From a virus, in the IMG/VR virus record IMGVR_UViG_3300037485_002384, positions 1 through 62,167 of that record: a stretch of DNA of 62,167 bases. The stretch is one strand, 5' to 3'. A program made the position numbers and the translations under genes. Shown piece after piece: positions 30,638 to 39,876 of this stretch; position 1 is the first letter of the stretch, and each line of letters opens with the position of its first letter. The notes under the pieces were generated by a model, which saw only the letters and a list, made by a program, of their open reading frames with translations, searched no databases and was not told the DNA's origin.

Positions 30638-32094
30638 TGAAAATAAAAAATTTAATAAGAACTGGATTAATTACTAATTATGATTTTGGAAATTGTAGAA
30701 GTTCCAAGTTAGGGTCAATAGCCGTAAATGATTTATTTGATTCGCATCATTCAACTATTTATGGCGGTACTATAAATACTAATTTAGGCGGTTCAATTAC
30801 TTTAAATGGAACAAGTGATTATATAAATGTAGATATTCCTTATGCGTTAGTTAGTGCAACAAATTCATTAACGATTAATATGTGGGTTAAATGTGTGGTT
30901 GGAGCAACTGATCAAACATTTTTAAATGATAGACCTGAAAATGCAACAAACGGTTTTTTAAATATTTATAGACTTGCATCAACTGATAATCTTTATTTTA
31001 GATACGCAGCTGGAGCAGCAACAAGAACGATTGCCGTTGCTGGTTTTTTTACTGGTTATGACGATAAGTGGTTAAATTTAACCGTAACGGTTGATTTCAC
31101 CGCAAAAAATGTAACTATATATAGAAATGGAAATATACTAAGCAATCAAATTTCATCATTTACAATGGCTTTTCCAGCATCTTTATCTTCAAAATATATT
31201 GGTAGAACACAAACAAATTTAAATTTTTTAAACGGAAGTATAAGTCAATTTCAAATTTATGATTATAAACAAACTTCTGATGAAGTGTTGTATAATTATA
31301 ATGCTTTAAAATATAGAAATAAACTAAATGATAGTGATGCTAATTATTTTATAACACAATCCGGATTAACTAATCCAATTCATATAAATGCAATACAGAA
31401 CCTTGTACAAGATTTAAAGAATTATAATTTATACGCAAGAATAAAGGCATTATATCCGTTTGTAGGAGGAACCGCAACAAGTCATAAATTCAATCTAATT
31501 AATCCAAATGATACTGATGCTGCTTTTAGATTATTGTTTGCTGGTGGTATTATACACGATTCAAACGGTGTTACTTTTGACGGAATAAATGGATATGCAA
31601 ATACCTTTTTAAATCCAAATCCAATTATTACATTAAATAAAGAAACACTTGCATTATATTCAAGAACTTCTTCAGATGGTGGCACTGGGGTTGATATGGG
31701 TGCCGCTACTAATACCAACGTAAGAAATCAAATACAAATTAGAACTAACACTAATGAAATCACTGCTCATATTAATAGTACAACGGGCGGTTCGTTATCA
31801 ATTTCTGGTATTATAGATGGTAGTGGGTTTTTTATGTCAAGTAGACAAACAAGTACAGATTTAAGAACATATATAAATGGGATTCAAGTTGGATTATCAA
31901 CAATTTTAAATAACGGAATACGTTGTACTATTCCAATCTATATAGGGGCAAGAAATGTGGCGAATGTTTCAGGTTCTTTTGTTAATAAAAACTTTGCTAT
32001 AGCCGTAATAGCAGCAGAATACACGCCAGAAGAAGCGAAAATATTTTACAACATAGTTCAAAAATATCAAACATTATTAGGTAGACAAGTATAA
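30637..32094 (+). CDS. LamG/concanavalin-like lectin-domain protein
   Basis: Two lectin-like halves are visible. The first (about 10-220) has GLITNYDFGN, LNGTSDYINVD, SLTINMWVKC and YIGRTQTNLNFLNGSISQFQIYD, the usual LamG-like signature. The second (about 300-485) repeats the pattern with VTFDGINGYANTFLN and YIGARNVANVSGSFVNKNFAIAV, ending in a TPEEAKIFYNIVQKYQTLLG tail. It probably binds glycans or receptors on the host surface. It is coupled by one-base overlaps to both neighbours. Confidence 0.75.
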   Translation: MKIKNLIRTGLITNYDFGNCRSSKLGSIAVNDLFDSHHSTIYGGTINTNLGGSITLNGTSDYINVDIPYALVSATNSLTINMWVKCVVGATDQTFLNDRPENATNGFLNIYRLASTDNLYFRYAAGAATRTIAVAGFFTGYDDKWLNLTVTVDFTAKNVTIYRNGNILSNQISSFTMAFPASLSSKYIGRTQTNLNFLNGSISQFQIYDYKQTSDEVLYNYNALKYRNKLNDSDANYFITQSGLTNPIHINAIQNLVQDLKNYNLYARIKALYPFVGGTATSHKFNLINPNDTDAAFRLLFAGGIIHDSNGVTFDGINGYANTFLNPNPIITLNKETLALYSRTSSDGGTGVDMGAATNTNVRNQIQIRTNTNEITAHINSTTGGSLSISGIIDGSGFFMSSRQTSTDLRTYINGIQVGLSTILNNGIRCTIPIYIGARNVANVSGSFVNKNFAIAVIAAEYTPEEAKIFYNIVQKYQTLLGRQV

Positions 32095-32369
32095 TGAAAG
32101 TAGGAAAACTAACAACTGAACAAAAGGATTTATTAATCGGAAAAGAATTTTCGGTTGATTCTTTTTTTAATCCAATTCAAGATTTAAATAACAATTGGGT
32201 AATTTCAAAACAAGAAATGGATTCAAAAAAATTTGATTGGTTAAAAGATTTAGAAATAATTGAATATGAAATAAAACCTTTTATCGAATTTCAAGATGAA
32301 CCAAATATTGAAACGATTATTGAAGAAGAAGTAATAAAAAACGATTTTATTGATGTGGATAATTTGTAA
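32094..32369 (+). CDS. Hypothetical protein, 91 aa
   Basis: An acidic C-terminus (EEEVIKNDFIDVDNL) follows a compact N-terminal half with WVISKQEMDSKKFDWLKDLEIIEYE. No family is recognised. It is coupled to the lectin-like gene, so it may be a chaperone or partner of the fibre proteins. Confidence 0.55.
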   Translation: MKVGKLTTEQKDLLIGKEFSVDSFFNPIQDLNNNWVISKQEMDSKKFDWLKDLEIIEYEIKPFIEFQDEPNIETIIEEEVIKNDFIDVDNL

Positions 32370-32432
32370 TAGTAGTTTTTATGATTAAGTGAGTATTATA
32401 ATTAAATCAGTTTAAATAAAATATAATTTTAT

Positions 32433-32440
32433 TATCTTTA
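32433..32440 (+). promoter_or_regulatory. Promoter box, leaderless
   Basis: TATCTTTA follows a T-rich stretch; the ATG of the Nudix gene begins 5 nt past the box, at 32445. No TTTG or palindrome. Confidence 0.5.
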
Positions 32441-32444
32441 CAAA

Positions 32445-33938
32445 ATGGAAACAAATTCAATATCTAATTTCTTTAAACCGTACACTGATTATATAAAAAA
32501 AATATTATCAAATCCAAAATCAATTGGTGTTGATATGAAATATACTAAGGAGGATTTTGATAAAAATATTGAGCTAGTAAAATCAGCATTCAATAATGAA
32601 TTAATAGATCTTAATGAGTATAATCAGAAGATAAATATCATAAAATCTGACTATGATACTATTAATGAAAAAAGCCAAAGTTATGCTGATGCAATAATAA
32701 GAGATAGTAAAGGAGCAATACTTTTACTTAGAAGAGCTATAACAGATGATTTCCACCCTGATTGTTGGAGTTTACCAGGTGGTAAGATAGAAAATAATGA
32801 ATCACCTTCAAATGCAGTTATCAGAGAAGTTAAAGAAGAAACTAATTTAAAGGTGAAAAGTCCTACTCTTTTATTAGAAAAGAAAATAAAAGGAGGTTCT
32901 ATATTTTATTTTAAATGTGAAGTTGATGATTTATCTAATATCATTTTAGATAATGATGAGCATATTTCTTATGAATTTAAAACAGAAGAGGACTACTCTC
33001 AAATGAATTTGATTTTAGATTTAAATCAAACTTTAAATGATATTGAAGTTGCTGAGTATAATAATAGAGATGTTAAATTAGATCTATTCCCAACATTTGG
33101 AGATGACAAGTCAAAGTATTCTAATATTATTGAAGAGATAGCAAACATACACCCCATTAGTAAAGATATTTTTATGTTGACTTTATTTTCTGAAGGTGGT
33201 ATTGATGTAGATGATTATGTTGATTATATTGAAAAGGCCCATAAGGATGATACTCATAAAGATAAGCTTATAAAATTGAATGGTAAAGACACCAATAAGG
33301 TTAATGTTGTAAAATGGACTAGTAAAGATGAGTTAAAAAAGTTAGCAAAGCATGCTAAAAATGCATCACATAAAGATCTTGAAACTGCCATAAAAGAATC
33401 AGCCCACCCTCAACTTAGAGAGCATGCCCATAAGGAAATAAAAAGAAGGGAATCTGAAGAAAAAATTCAAGAAGAAAAAGATGGTTATGAAGGTCATGAG
33501 TATCATGGTAAAGATTTTAAATACTCTTCTAAAGACAACAAGCATTTAGATGAAGATGGTAATGAGGCAAATCCGGCTAAATTATACCAGTATTATGATC
33601 AAAGACATAAAGAACAGGATAATCAATTAAAGCAGTTAAATGCTGATCTTGATGGGTCAATAAAACAAAAACAAGCACTTGGGAATAAATTGAAAACAGC
33701 TTATTATCAAAAAATAAATAAAACGAGATTTGCAGGTGATGAAGAGTCTTGTTATAAAACAGCTATATCTAAACTAGAAAAAATGGGCATGACAGAAGTT
33801 GATATAGAACCTGTAAAAATAAAAAAGATAATAAGTAAAAAATTAAATATTAAAAAATCAGAAGATATTGAGGTTGTTGGTGAAAATGCTTCTGATAAAG
33901 CAAAAAGATTAATAAACGAATTTGAAAACAATAAATAG
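32445..33938 (+). CDS. Virion-associated protein with internal Nudix domain
   Basis: Residues about 80-200 are a Nudix hydrolase domain. The Nudix box begins at Gly113 (GGKIENNESPSN) and continues as REVKEETNL, giving the REx2EE core (Arg127, Glu128, Glu131, Glu132). The usual Gly near the end is Asn134. Nudix enzymes cleave nucleoside diphosphates linked to another group. The domain is flanked by a helical N-terminus and by about 290 charged, mostly helical residues, so it is part of a larger protein. It lies in the head module, so it may be packaged in the virion or act during assembly. Confidence 0.72.
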   Translation: METNSISNFFKPYTDYIKKILSNPKSIGVDMKYTKEDFDKNIELVKSAFNNELIDLNEYNQKINIIKSDYDTINEKSQSYADAIIRDSKGAILLLRRAITDDFHPDCWSLPGGKIENNESPSNAVIREVKEETNLKVKSPTLLLEKKIKGGSIFYFKCEVDDLSNIILDNDEHISYEFKTEEDYSQMNLILDLNQTLNDIEVAEYNNRDVKLDLFPTFGDDKSKYSNIIEEIANIHPISKDIFMLTLFSEGGIDVDDYVDYIEKAHKDDTHKDKLIKLNGKDTNKVNVVKWTSKDELKKLAKHAKNASHKDLETAIKESAHPQLREHAHKEIKRRESEEKIQEEKDGYEGHEYHGKDFKYSSKDNKHLDEDGNEANPAKLYQYYDQRHKEQDNQLKQLNADLDGSIKQKQALGNKLKTAYYQKINKTRFAGDEESCYKTAISKLEKMGMTEVDIEPVKIKKIISKKLNIKKSEDIEVVGENASDKAKRLINEFENNK

Positions 33939-33943
33939 AAGAT

Positions 33944-34438
33944 ATGAAACCATTTGAATTAAACCACCCTATTGTATCATTATTATTACCTAGATTAAAA
34001 GATGAATTTGATGCTTCTTTTTTCTATAGAGCAGCATCAAACTGGTGTGCTAATAAAGGATATACTAATGCTGCAATTTTCTTTTCAAAAGAAAGTGAAG
34101 ATGAATTATTACATGCAAAAGGTATTGAAGATTTTTTAATACAATGGAATGTATTACCAACTTTACCTGCAATACAAAAGCCGGAAATATCATTTAATAA
34201 CTTACCTGATATAATAAATCAAGCTTATTCAATAGAATATGATTTATACCGTAACTATAATGATACAAGTTCTAAAGTATTACCTTTAGATTTAAGTGTA
34301 TTTGATTTTCTTTCAAAATATAGAGATATTCAAACAAAATCTGTAGCAGAATATAGTGATATGTTAAATCAATTAGCACTTATTGACTCTTCAGATAAAT
34401 TCCAATTATTTTATTGGGAAAAAGAAAATTTTAAATAA
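33944..34438 (+). CDS. Ferritin-like protein
   Basis: The protein of 164 residues aligns with bacterial ferritins along its length: RLKDEFDASFFYRAASNWC, FFSKESEDELLHAKGIEDFL, then a PTLPAI turn and YSIEYDLYRNYN. The ferroxidase ligands are kept: Glu21, Glu54, His57, Glu98 and Gln130. Some acidic residues of the accessory third iron site look replaced by Lys/Ser. It would oxidise and store iron as a 24-mer shell, or act as a related ferritin-like shell. It starts 5 nt after the Nudix gene and lies just before the prohead protease, an odd place for a metabolic gene. Confidence 0.85.
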   Translation: MKPFELNHPIVSLLLPRLKDEFDASFFYRAASNWCANKGYTNAAIFFSKESEDELLHAKGIEDFLIQWNVLPTLPAIQKPEISFNNLPDIINQAYSIEYDLYRNYNDTSSKVLPLDLSVFDFLSKYRDIQTKSVAEYSDMLNQLALIDSSDKFQLFYWEKENFK

Positions 34439-34439
34439 A

Positions 34440-34471
34440 TTTGTATAGTTGGGAAAAAAATATTAATTTTA
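34440..34471 (+). promoter_or_regulatory. Promoter for protease and capsid genes
   Basis: TTTG (34440-34443), a 20-nt spacer and TAATTTTA (34464-34471). There is no palindrome. The leader of about 55 nt contains a GATAATCG...CGATAAT pair of inverted sequences around the GTG start region at 34532. Confidence 0.55.
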
Positions 34472-34531
34472 CCAAATAGGATTTCATATCCTTTGATAAT
34501 CGTTTTACTGAATTGCTAAATTCTCACAAAG

Positions 34532-36031
34532 GTGAACGATAATAAATTCCGTTTTTTTGTACCATGCGACCTTGAAAAAGCTTCAAACACAGAAGGTGTT
34601 GAAGTTATGCGTGTTAAAGGTATAGCATCAACAGCTAATAAGGATTCTCAAGATGAGGCTCTAGACCCTTCAGGTATGGATTTGAAAGATTTCAAATGGA
34701 TAAATTATAATCATCATGGTAGTAAGGACCCTGCAACTATTATAGGTGAACCTACAAAAGCTGAAGTTACAAAAGATAACGAATTATATATTGAAGGGAT
34801 TCTTTACCCGGAAGTGCCAATGGCAAAGACTGTTTTTAGTCTTATGAAAGCCTTAAAAAACTCTCCAAGTGGTAATAAGTTGTGTTTATCTGTAGAAGGT
34901 AAAGTAACTAAAAGAGGTTCTGATGATAAAAATCACCCATTATATGGTAAGATATTAAAAAGTAAAATAACTGGAGTTGCTATATGTCCTGTACCTGTTA
35001 ACGGTGATACCTGGGTTGACTTTATTCAAAAAGGATATACCAATGATAATGATTCTACTTATGATGATGAAACTACAACTGCTATAAATCATGCTAATGA
35101 TGAAGATAACAGTGGTACTATAGTAGTATTAAGAAAAAGTGAAATTTTCGAAAAAATTTACGATAAATTTCCTGAAATAACAATAGAAAAAGCAAAATCG
35201 GTATATTCATTAATTGAAAAAACAACAAACGCAATGAACAAAGGAGATAACACTGTTTCTAAGGAAACTATAGAAAAAGCTTTCGAAATCCTTGAATTAG
35301 CAACATCTACAACAGGTGTAATTAAAAAAGGTGAAACATCAGAAAAACCTGAAGAGGATGAAGATGATGAAGATGAAAAAGAAATGGTAGCTAAAGCCAA
35401 TGGTATTTATAAAGCTATGTGTAGTGAAAGTAAAGATGATGAGTCTATAAAAGCTACATTAGTTAAAAAGGGTTATGGTGAGAAAGTAATCACAAAGGCA
35501 ATGAGTAAAGATGCTTCTGTTAAAAATGATGGTTTAACTAAATCTGAAGTATCTGATTTAATAAAATCACATACTGACTCTATCACCAAGGCATTTGATG
35601 ATAAAATGACCGCTGTAGGGGTTGTATTAAAAAACAGTTTAGAAGAAAATGGTGATCTTCAAAAATCATTAGAAGATTCATTAGCTAAAAATGCAGAAAT
35701 GACTGCAAAAAACGAAGAATTAGTTAGTAAAATGGATTCTTTTTTAAAGACATCAGTAGGTTCTAAATCAATGATATCTAAATCATATTCAGATAAATTT
35801 GGGTCTGATGAGTCTGCAGGTGGTAAAGCATCTTTGAAATACAACATTAATAATGTTAATGATAGAATTGCTTTAAAAGAAAGATTGACTGAGATGTCAG
35901 GTATTAGAAAAGGTGAAAATTATGATCAAAGACTAGTTGGTTTTGCTCAAGAAATTGAGATGGTGAAGGACTTAACTGATCAATCAATCAACTTATTAAA
36001 AGCAATGGATATCGAAGTTTTAAGAGCTTAA
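34532..36031 (+). CDS. Prohead protease with C-terminal scaffold
   Basis: The N-terminal 170 residues match the phage prohead protease pattern: FRFFVPCDLEKA, MRVKGIASTANKDSQDEAL, NYNHHGSKDPATIIGEPTK, LYIEGILYPEVPMAKTVFSLMKAL, LCLSVEGKV and ITGVAICPVPVN. The His61-His62 pair and later Ser probably belong to the active site. The C-terminal ~300 residues are charged and helical (coiled coil), as in scaffold fusions. The start is GTG at 34532, because the family's first strand lies directly behind it. It precedes the capsid gene. Confidence 0.82.
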   Translation: MNDNKFRFFVPCDLEKASNTEGVEVMRVKGIASTANKDSQDEALDPSGMDLKDFKWINYNHHGSKDPATIIGEPTKAEVTKDNELYIEGILYPEVPMAKTVFSLMKALKNSPSGNKLCLSVEGKVTKRGSDDKNHPLYGKILKSKITGVAICPVPVNGDTWVDFIQKGYTNDNDSTYDDETTTAINHANDEDNSGTIVVLRKSEIFEKIYDKFPEITIEKAKSVYSLIEKTTNAMNKGDNTVSKETIEKAFEILELATSTTGVIKKGETSEKPEEDEDDEDEKEMVAKANGIYKAMCSESKDDESIKATLVKKGYGEKVITKAMSKDASVKNDGLTKSEVSDLIKSHTDSITKAFDDKMTAVGVVLKNSLEENGDLQKSLEDSLAKNAEMTAKNEELVSKMDSFLKTSVGSKSMISKSYSDKFGSDESAGGKASLKYNINNVNDRIALKERLTEMSGIRKGENYDQRLVGFAQEIEMVKDLTDQSINLLKAMDIEVLRA

Positions 36032-36041
36032 TATATTCTTG

Positions 36042-36062
36042 ATAATCGGAAATATAATCGGA
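36042..36062 (+). promoter_or_regulatory. Direct repeat in the capsid leader
   Basis: ATAATCGGA occurs twice, at 36042-36050 and 36054-36062, 12 nt apart. It could be a binding site or a translational element. The core AATCGG also occurs in the leaders of the genes at 28751 and 10911. Confidence 0.35.
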
Positions 36063-36085
36063 TAAACAGAAAACTATAAAATCAA

Positions 36086-37549
36086 ATGAATAATTTAAAC
36101 GATTTTCAAGAAGGATTCTTAGGTGGCCAACAAGATGGTGCTATGGAATTATTAAAAGCTATGCAAGCCGGTGCTATCACAGGTCGTGACACAGCTAACC
36201 AAACATTAACAATGGAACCTCTTAAAGCTGAAAGCTTAGAGACTACTTTGAAAGTTTTGGAATACCGTCAAAAAGATATCAAATTATTGAATCGTATGCC
36301 TAAATTAACGGCTTACAATACAGTAGAAGAATTCTTACAATTACAATCTTATGGTATTGACCGAGGTGGTTTCTACAATGAAGGTGAATTGTCTGATACT
36401 GAAGATTCTCAATATGTAAGACGTGCAGAAAAAATCAAGTACTTACAAATCACTGGTGAGGTGACTATGCAAGCACAAATGGTTCGTTCTTATGTTCAAG
36501 CAATGACTAAGGAAGTTGAGAACAAAGCAATGTGGATTACTCGTAAAGCAAATATTGCTATGACAAAAGGTAATTCTGATATCATTCCTCAAGAATGGAA
36601 CGGTTTATACAAACAACATGCTAACATCGGTGTATCTGATGGTGATTTATACACTTCATTAGAAGCATATCACAACTCTACTGTTGTTATTGATTTAAGA
36701 GGTAAATCTTTAAAACAATCACATGTTGAAGATGGAGCTGTAGCAGTAGATGCTAATTACGGTAATGTAAGTGATTTATTTGCACCTACAGCTGTTATCT
36801 CAGCATTGTCTAAGGACTACTATGAGAAACAACGTATCTTGCAAAACGGTAGTGCAGAGCAATACACTTATGGAACAATTCCTAAAGCTATTTCTACTAC
36901 ATTAGGTGATGTTGCTTTAATGACAGACAAGTTTATGGCTACTTCTCGTGGGTGGGCATTAACTGAAAAAATGGCTGACCCTAAAGCACCTTCTGCACCT
37001 ACAGCTGGAGCTAATCCTGCATTAGCAGTTGATTCTCTTTCTAAATTCCAAGCAAATGAAACTGGAGCTATTCGTTATGCAGTGTCTTCTGTAAATCGTT
37101 TTGGTGAATCAGCTTTGACTTTATTAGGTGCAGCTGATATTACGGTAACAGTTGGTGATGCAATTGACTTGACATTTACAGCAACGGCTGGATCTCAAGT
37201 AGCAACTGGATATAAAATTTACCGTACTAAGCCAGGAGTACCTTATACAGGTGTGTTCTACCCTATTATCGATATATCTACAGCACAATTAGCTGCAGGT
37301 TATGATGGAGCTGCTGCATTATCTGTTCGTGATCGTGGTCGTATTTTACCGGATACTGATTCAGCTTTCATTACTGAAATGGTTGATGATGTATTATCAT
37401 TCAAACAATTGGCACCTATCTCTAAATTAGATTTAGCAGTGATCTCTATGTCTCGTAGATTTATTACATTTATGTTTGCAACTCCACAATTATATACTCC
37501 TAAAAAGATTGTAAAATATGTGAACTGCGCTCGTACTTATGTAGCATAA
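36086..37549 (+). CDS. Major capsid protein
   Basis: Position after protease-scaffold, strong-expression codon choice (more CGT, TTC, AAC than neighbours) and a typical capsid start (ETTLKVLEYRQKDIKLLNRMPK, YNTVEEFLQLQSYG) identify it. Residues about 297-400 (APSAPTAGANPAL ... GYKIYRTKPG) look like an Ig/fibronectin-type insertion within the HK97-like fold. The ending SMSRRFITFMFATPQLYTPKKI returns to the capsid fold. The total of 487 residues is normal. Two AATCGGA repeats lie in its leader. Confidence 0.85.
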   Translation: MNNLNDFQEGFLGGQQDGAMELLKAMQAGAITGRDTANQTLTMEPLKAESLETTLKVLEYRQKDIKLLNRMPKLTAYNTVEEFLQLQSYGIDRGGFYNEGELSDTEDSQYVRRAEKIKYLQITGEVTMQAQMVRSYVQAMTKEVENKAMWITRKANIAMTKGNSDIIPQEWNGLYKQHANIGVSDGDLYTSLEAYHNSTVVIDLRGKSLKQSHVEDGAVAVDANYGNVSDLFAPTAVISALSKDYYEKQRILQNGSAEQYTYGTIPKAISTTLGDVALMTDKFMATSRGWALTEKMADPKAPSAPTAGANPALAVDSLSKFQANETGAIRYAVSSVNRFGESALTLLGAADITVTVGDAIDLTFTATAGSQVATGYKIYRTKPGVPYTGVFYPIIDISTAQLAAGYDGAAALSVRDRGRILPDTDSAFITEMVDDVLSFKQLAPISKLDLAVISMSRRFITFMFATPQLYTPKKIVKYVNCARTYVA

Positions 37550-37568
37550 TCTATATAAATTTATATAT

Positions 37569-37602
37569 AAAGGGACTTCTAGAAATAGAGGTCCTTTTTT
37601 TT
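37569..37602 (+). terminator. Rho-independent terminator after the capsid gene
   Basis: Arms AAAGGGACTTCT (37569-37580) and AGAGGTCCTTTT (37587-37598) pair over 12 positions with two G-U pairs around a 6-nt loop, and run into an 8-T tract. It limits readthrough from the highly expressed capsid message. Confidence 0.85.
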
Positions 37603-37616
37603 GTTATATAAAACTA

Positions 37617-37647
37617 TTGTAAAATCAAAAAATAATACTTAATTTTA
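37617..37647 (+). promoter_or_regulatory. Promoter for the cold-shock gene
   Basis: TTG (37617-37619), a 20-nt spacer and TAATTTTA (37640-37647), directly after the capsid terminator. The 43-nt leader is very A-rich. Confidence 0.5.
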
Positions 37648-37690
37648 TAATCTAATAATTAAAAATTTAAATTTAAAAAAAAAGAACAGT

Positions 37691-37882
37691 ATGGAAAAGG
37701 GAGTAGTAAAATTTTACAACAAGGAAAAAGGATTTGGATTTATCAAATCAGAAAATCACACAGAAGATATTTTTGTGCATGCCACAGGTTTAAATCAAGA
37801 TATATCTGAAAAAGATGAAGTTACTTTTGACACCCAAGATGGTAAAAAAGGTTTAAATGCAATCAATGTATCTTTAGTTTAA
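37691..37882 (+). CDS. Cold-shock protein (CspA-like)
   Basis: A complete 63-residue cold-shock domain: GVVKFYNKEKGFGFIKSE with RNP1 (KGFGFI) and DIFVHATGL with RNP2 (IFVHA), then a KGLNAINV ending. It binds single-stranded RNA or DNA and may act as an RNA chaperone. It has its own promoter between the capsid terminator and the connector genes, and is 20 nt from the next gene. Confidence 0.9.
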   Translation: MEKGVVKFYNKEKGFGFIKSENHTEDIFVHATGLNQDISEKDEVTFDTQDGKKGLNAINVSLV

Positions 37883-37902
37883 TAATTTAAAAGTAAAAAA
37901 AA

Positions 37903-38253
37903 ATGAGTAAAGTAAAATTATTTTCAGGGGATAAATCTACATTAGGTAGACCGTATACATTACCAGTGGTAGGTGATGTAACATTTAGTGATGATGATAA
38001 CTCTATAGAGGTTGATTCTGATAAGGTTGATTTACTTTTAGATAAAGATTTTGGTATAAAATTATCTCCAGCTAAGGACGAGGATTTTAAAACTAAAAAA
38101 GAAATAAGTAGTGAAGCTAATGTAAAAATGCTTAAAGGCCTGGATGAGTCTGAGATAAATAGCTTATTAACACCGTACCCAGAGAAGATTGTCAGAAATC
38201 TAAAATCATTAGATCAAAAAATCGATTATCTTGCAAAAGAAATGTTGAAATAA
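37903..38253 (+). CDS. Hypothetical head-tail region protein, 116 aa
   Basis: An acidic protein with SFSDDDNSIEVDSDKVD and a C-terminal helical part. No family is recognised. Its location between the capsid and connector genes suggests a head decoration or completion role. Confidence 0.55.
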   Translation: MSKVKLFSGDKSTLGRPYTLPVVGDVTFSDDDNSIEVDSDKVDLLLDKDFGIKLSPAKDEDFKTKKEISSEANVKMLKGLDESEINSLLTPYPEKIVRNLKSLDQKIDYLAKEMLK

Positions 38254-38256
38254 AAA

Positions 38257-39045
38257 ATGCAATTAACTTTTAAGGCACCATTTTCAAAGAATAACGGTCT
38301 TCTTTATTCTGCACAAGAGATAAGAAATTCTTTCTTGTACGGTATAAAGATGACCGGATCTTTATCTAATAAATCAGTATTAAGTTTTAGTGATGAGGAT
38401 ATTGAGTTACATATAAGATCAGCTCAAAAAGAGATTGAGAATTATTTGGCCCTTAAATTATTCAGAAAGGTTTATGATGAGTCACTTACATTTAGTAATG
38501 ATGATTGGAGAACCTGGGGTTTTATGAAAACTACATTTCAAGTTGTATGCCCTCTAAAATTAGAAGGTTATTTAAATACAATAAAACAAACAGAATACCC
38601 AAAAGAATGGTTATCTGCAAAGAGAGATTCTGATGGTATACAGTATCATAGATCAATTTATATAGTACCGGCTGGTAATTCAGGGGCTATTGTAAATTCA
38701 GTTATATATGCAGGGTTATTACCAAATTTAGGTTATTTGAATGCTGGTATGATACCTAATTATTGGCAAGTAACTTATGTTAGTGGTTTTGATCAAGTAC
38801 CTGCAGATATTATGATGGTTATTGGTCAATTAGCTACAATGTCATTATTATCAATAGCAGGTGCAAGTGTTTTAGGTATACCGGGTGTATCAAGTACATC
38901 TTTAAGTATTGATGGTTTATCACAATCACTTTCAGCCTCAGCAAATGCTTTTGGTGATAGAGTAAAAGCTTTAGGGGAAGATCTTACAAGAAGGCTTCCA
39001 ACACTTCAGGGTACATATAGAGGTTTCTCATGGGGAGTAGCTTAA
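38257..39045 (+). CDS. Head-tail connector (adaptor) protein
   Basis: The protein of 262 residues has a helical N-terminus with FSDEDIELHIRSAQKEIENYL and a C-terminal SISIDGLSQSLSASANAFGDRVKALGEDL stretch. This order fits gp6-like adaptor proteins that attach to the portal. The C-terminal AGDRV-type helices and the GVSSTSLS-rich loop are common in Bacteroidota phages. Confidence 0.7.
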   Translation: MQLTFKAPFSKNNGLLYSAQEIRNSFLYGIKMTGSLSNKSVLSFSDEDIELHIRSAQKEIENYLALKLFRKVYDESLTFSNDDWRTWGFMKTTFQVVCPLKLEGYLNTIKQTEYPKEWLSAKRDSDGIQYHRSIYIVPAGNSGAIVNSVIYAGLLPNLGYLNAGMIPNYWQVTYVSGFDQVPADIMMVIGQLATMSLLSIAGASVLGIPGVSSTSLSIDGLSQSLSASANAFGDRVKALGEDLTRRLPTLQGTYRGFSWGVA

Positions 39046-39057
39046 TATTTATTTGAT

Positions 39058-39876
39058 ATGACAACAATAACAACTGCACCAATTTCAGGTGTAAATACAA
39101 GTAGAGCTGATTTTGTCAAAAGCAAATTTGATATATTAATATCTGAAAAGGGATATAAAGTAATTCATGAAAAGGCTTTAAGATGTTCCTGTGTATCTAG
39201 AAATGGGAACCAACTGACAAGTTGTAAAAATTGTGGTGGTTCAAGCTGGGTATTTATAAATCCAACAGAAACTAGAATGGTTATCCATTCAATGAATTTG
39301 AATACTAAATACAAAGAATGGTCCCAAGAGAATGTAGGTACGGCATCAATATCTTCATTATCAGAAACAGAAACATCTTTCATGGATAGAATAACAGTTA
39401 TTGATGGTACTGCTATATTTTCAGAAGCTATTTTTTTAAATAAATATAATTCTATTTACTACTGGAATACAATCTACAATATAAAGGAAATTTTATTCAT
39501 AGGTTTATTTGTAAATACCGGTGAAATACTAAAATCATTAATATATGGAGTTGATTTCACATATAGTGATAATAAAATAGTTTTCCTGACAGCTTTAAAT
39601 TATATAGATCCTTTACTAGAAGAGCAGGACTTGTCTATTTCTATAAGATATAAACACAGTCCTCAAATACATATAATAGATTCTCCAAGAGAGACTATTC
39701 AAACATTTGTAAATATAAATGGTGAAGGTGAAGAAGTGGTTAGTTTACCGGTCCACTCAATAGGTAGAAGGTCCCATTATGTACTTGATAGACAAAATTA
39801 TGATAATTCAAGAATTATAGATAATTCAAGAGTTATAAATTATAATGATTTTAATGCACCAAAAATAATTTGTTAA
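39058..39876 (+). CDS. Neck protein with zinc-ribbon motif
   Basis: Residues about 42-60 carry CSCVSRNG...CKNCGG, a Cys4 zinc ribbon; the rest is beta-rich. The order directly after the adaptor suggests a head-completion or neck protein. The C-terminus overlaps the next gene by 7 nt. Confidence 0.6.
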   Translation: MTTITTAPISGVNTSRADFVKSKFDILISEKGYKVIHEKALRCSCVSRNGNQLTSCKNCGGSSWVFINPTETRMVIHSMNLNTKYKEWSQENVGTASISSLSETETSFMDRITVIDGTAIFSEAIFLNKYNSIYYWNTIYNIKEILFIGLFVNTGEILKSLIYGVDFTYSDNKIVFLTALNYIDPLLEEQDLSISIRYKHSPQIHIIDSPRETIQTFVNINGEGEEVVSLPVHSIGRRSHYVLDRQNYDNSRIIDNSRVINYNDFNAPKIIC

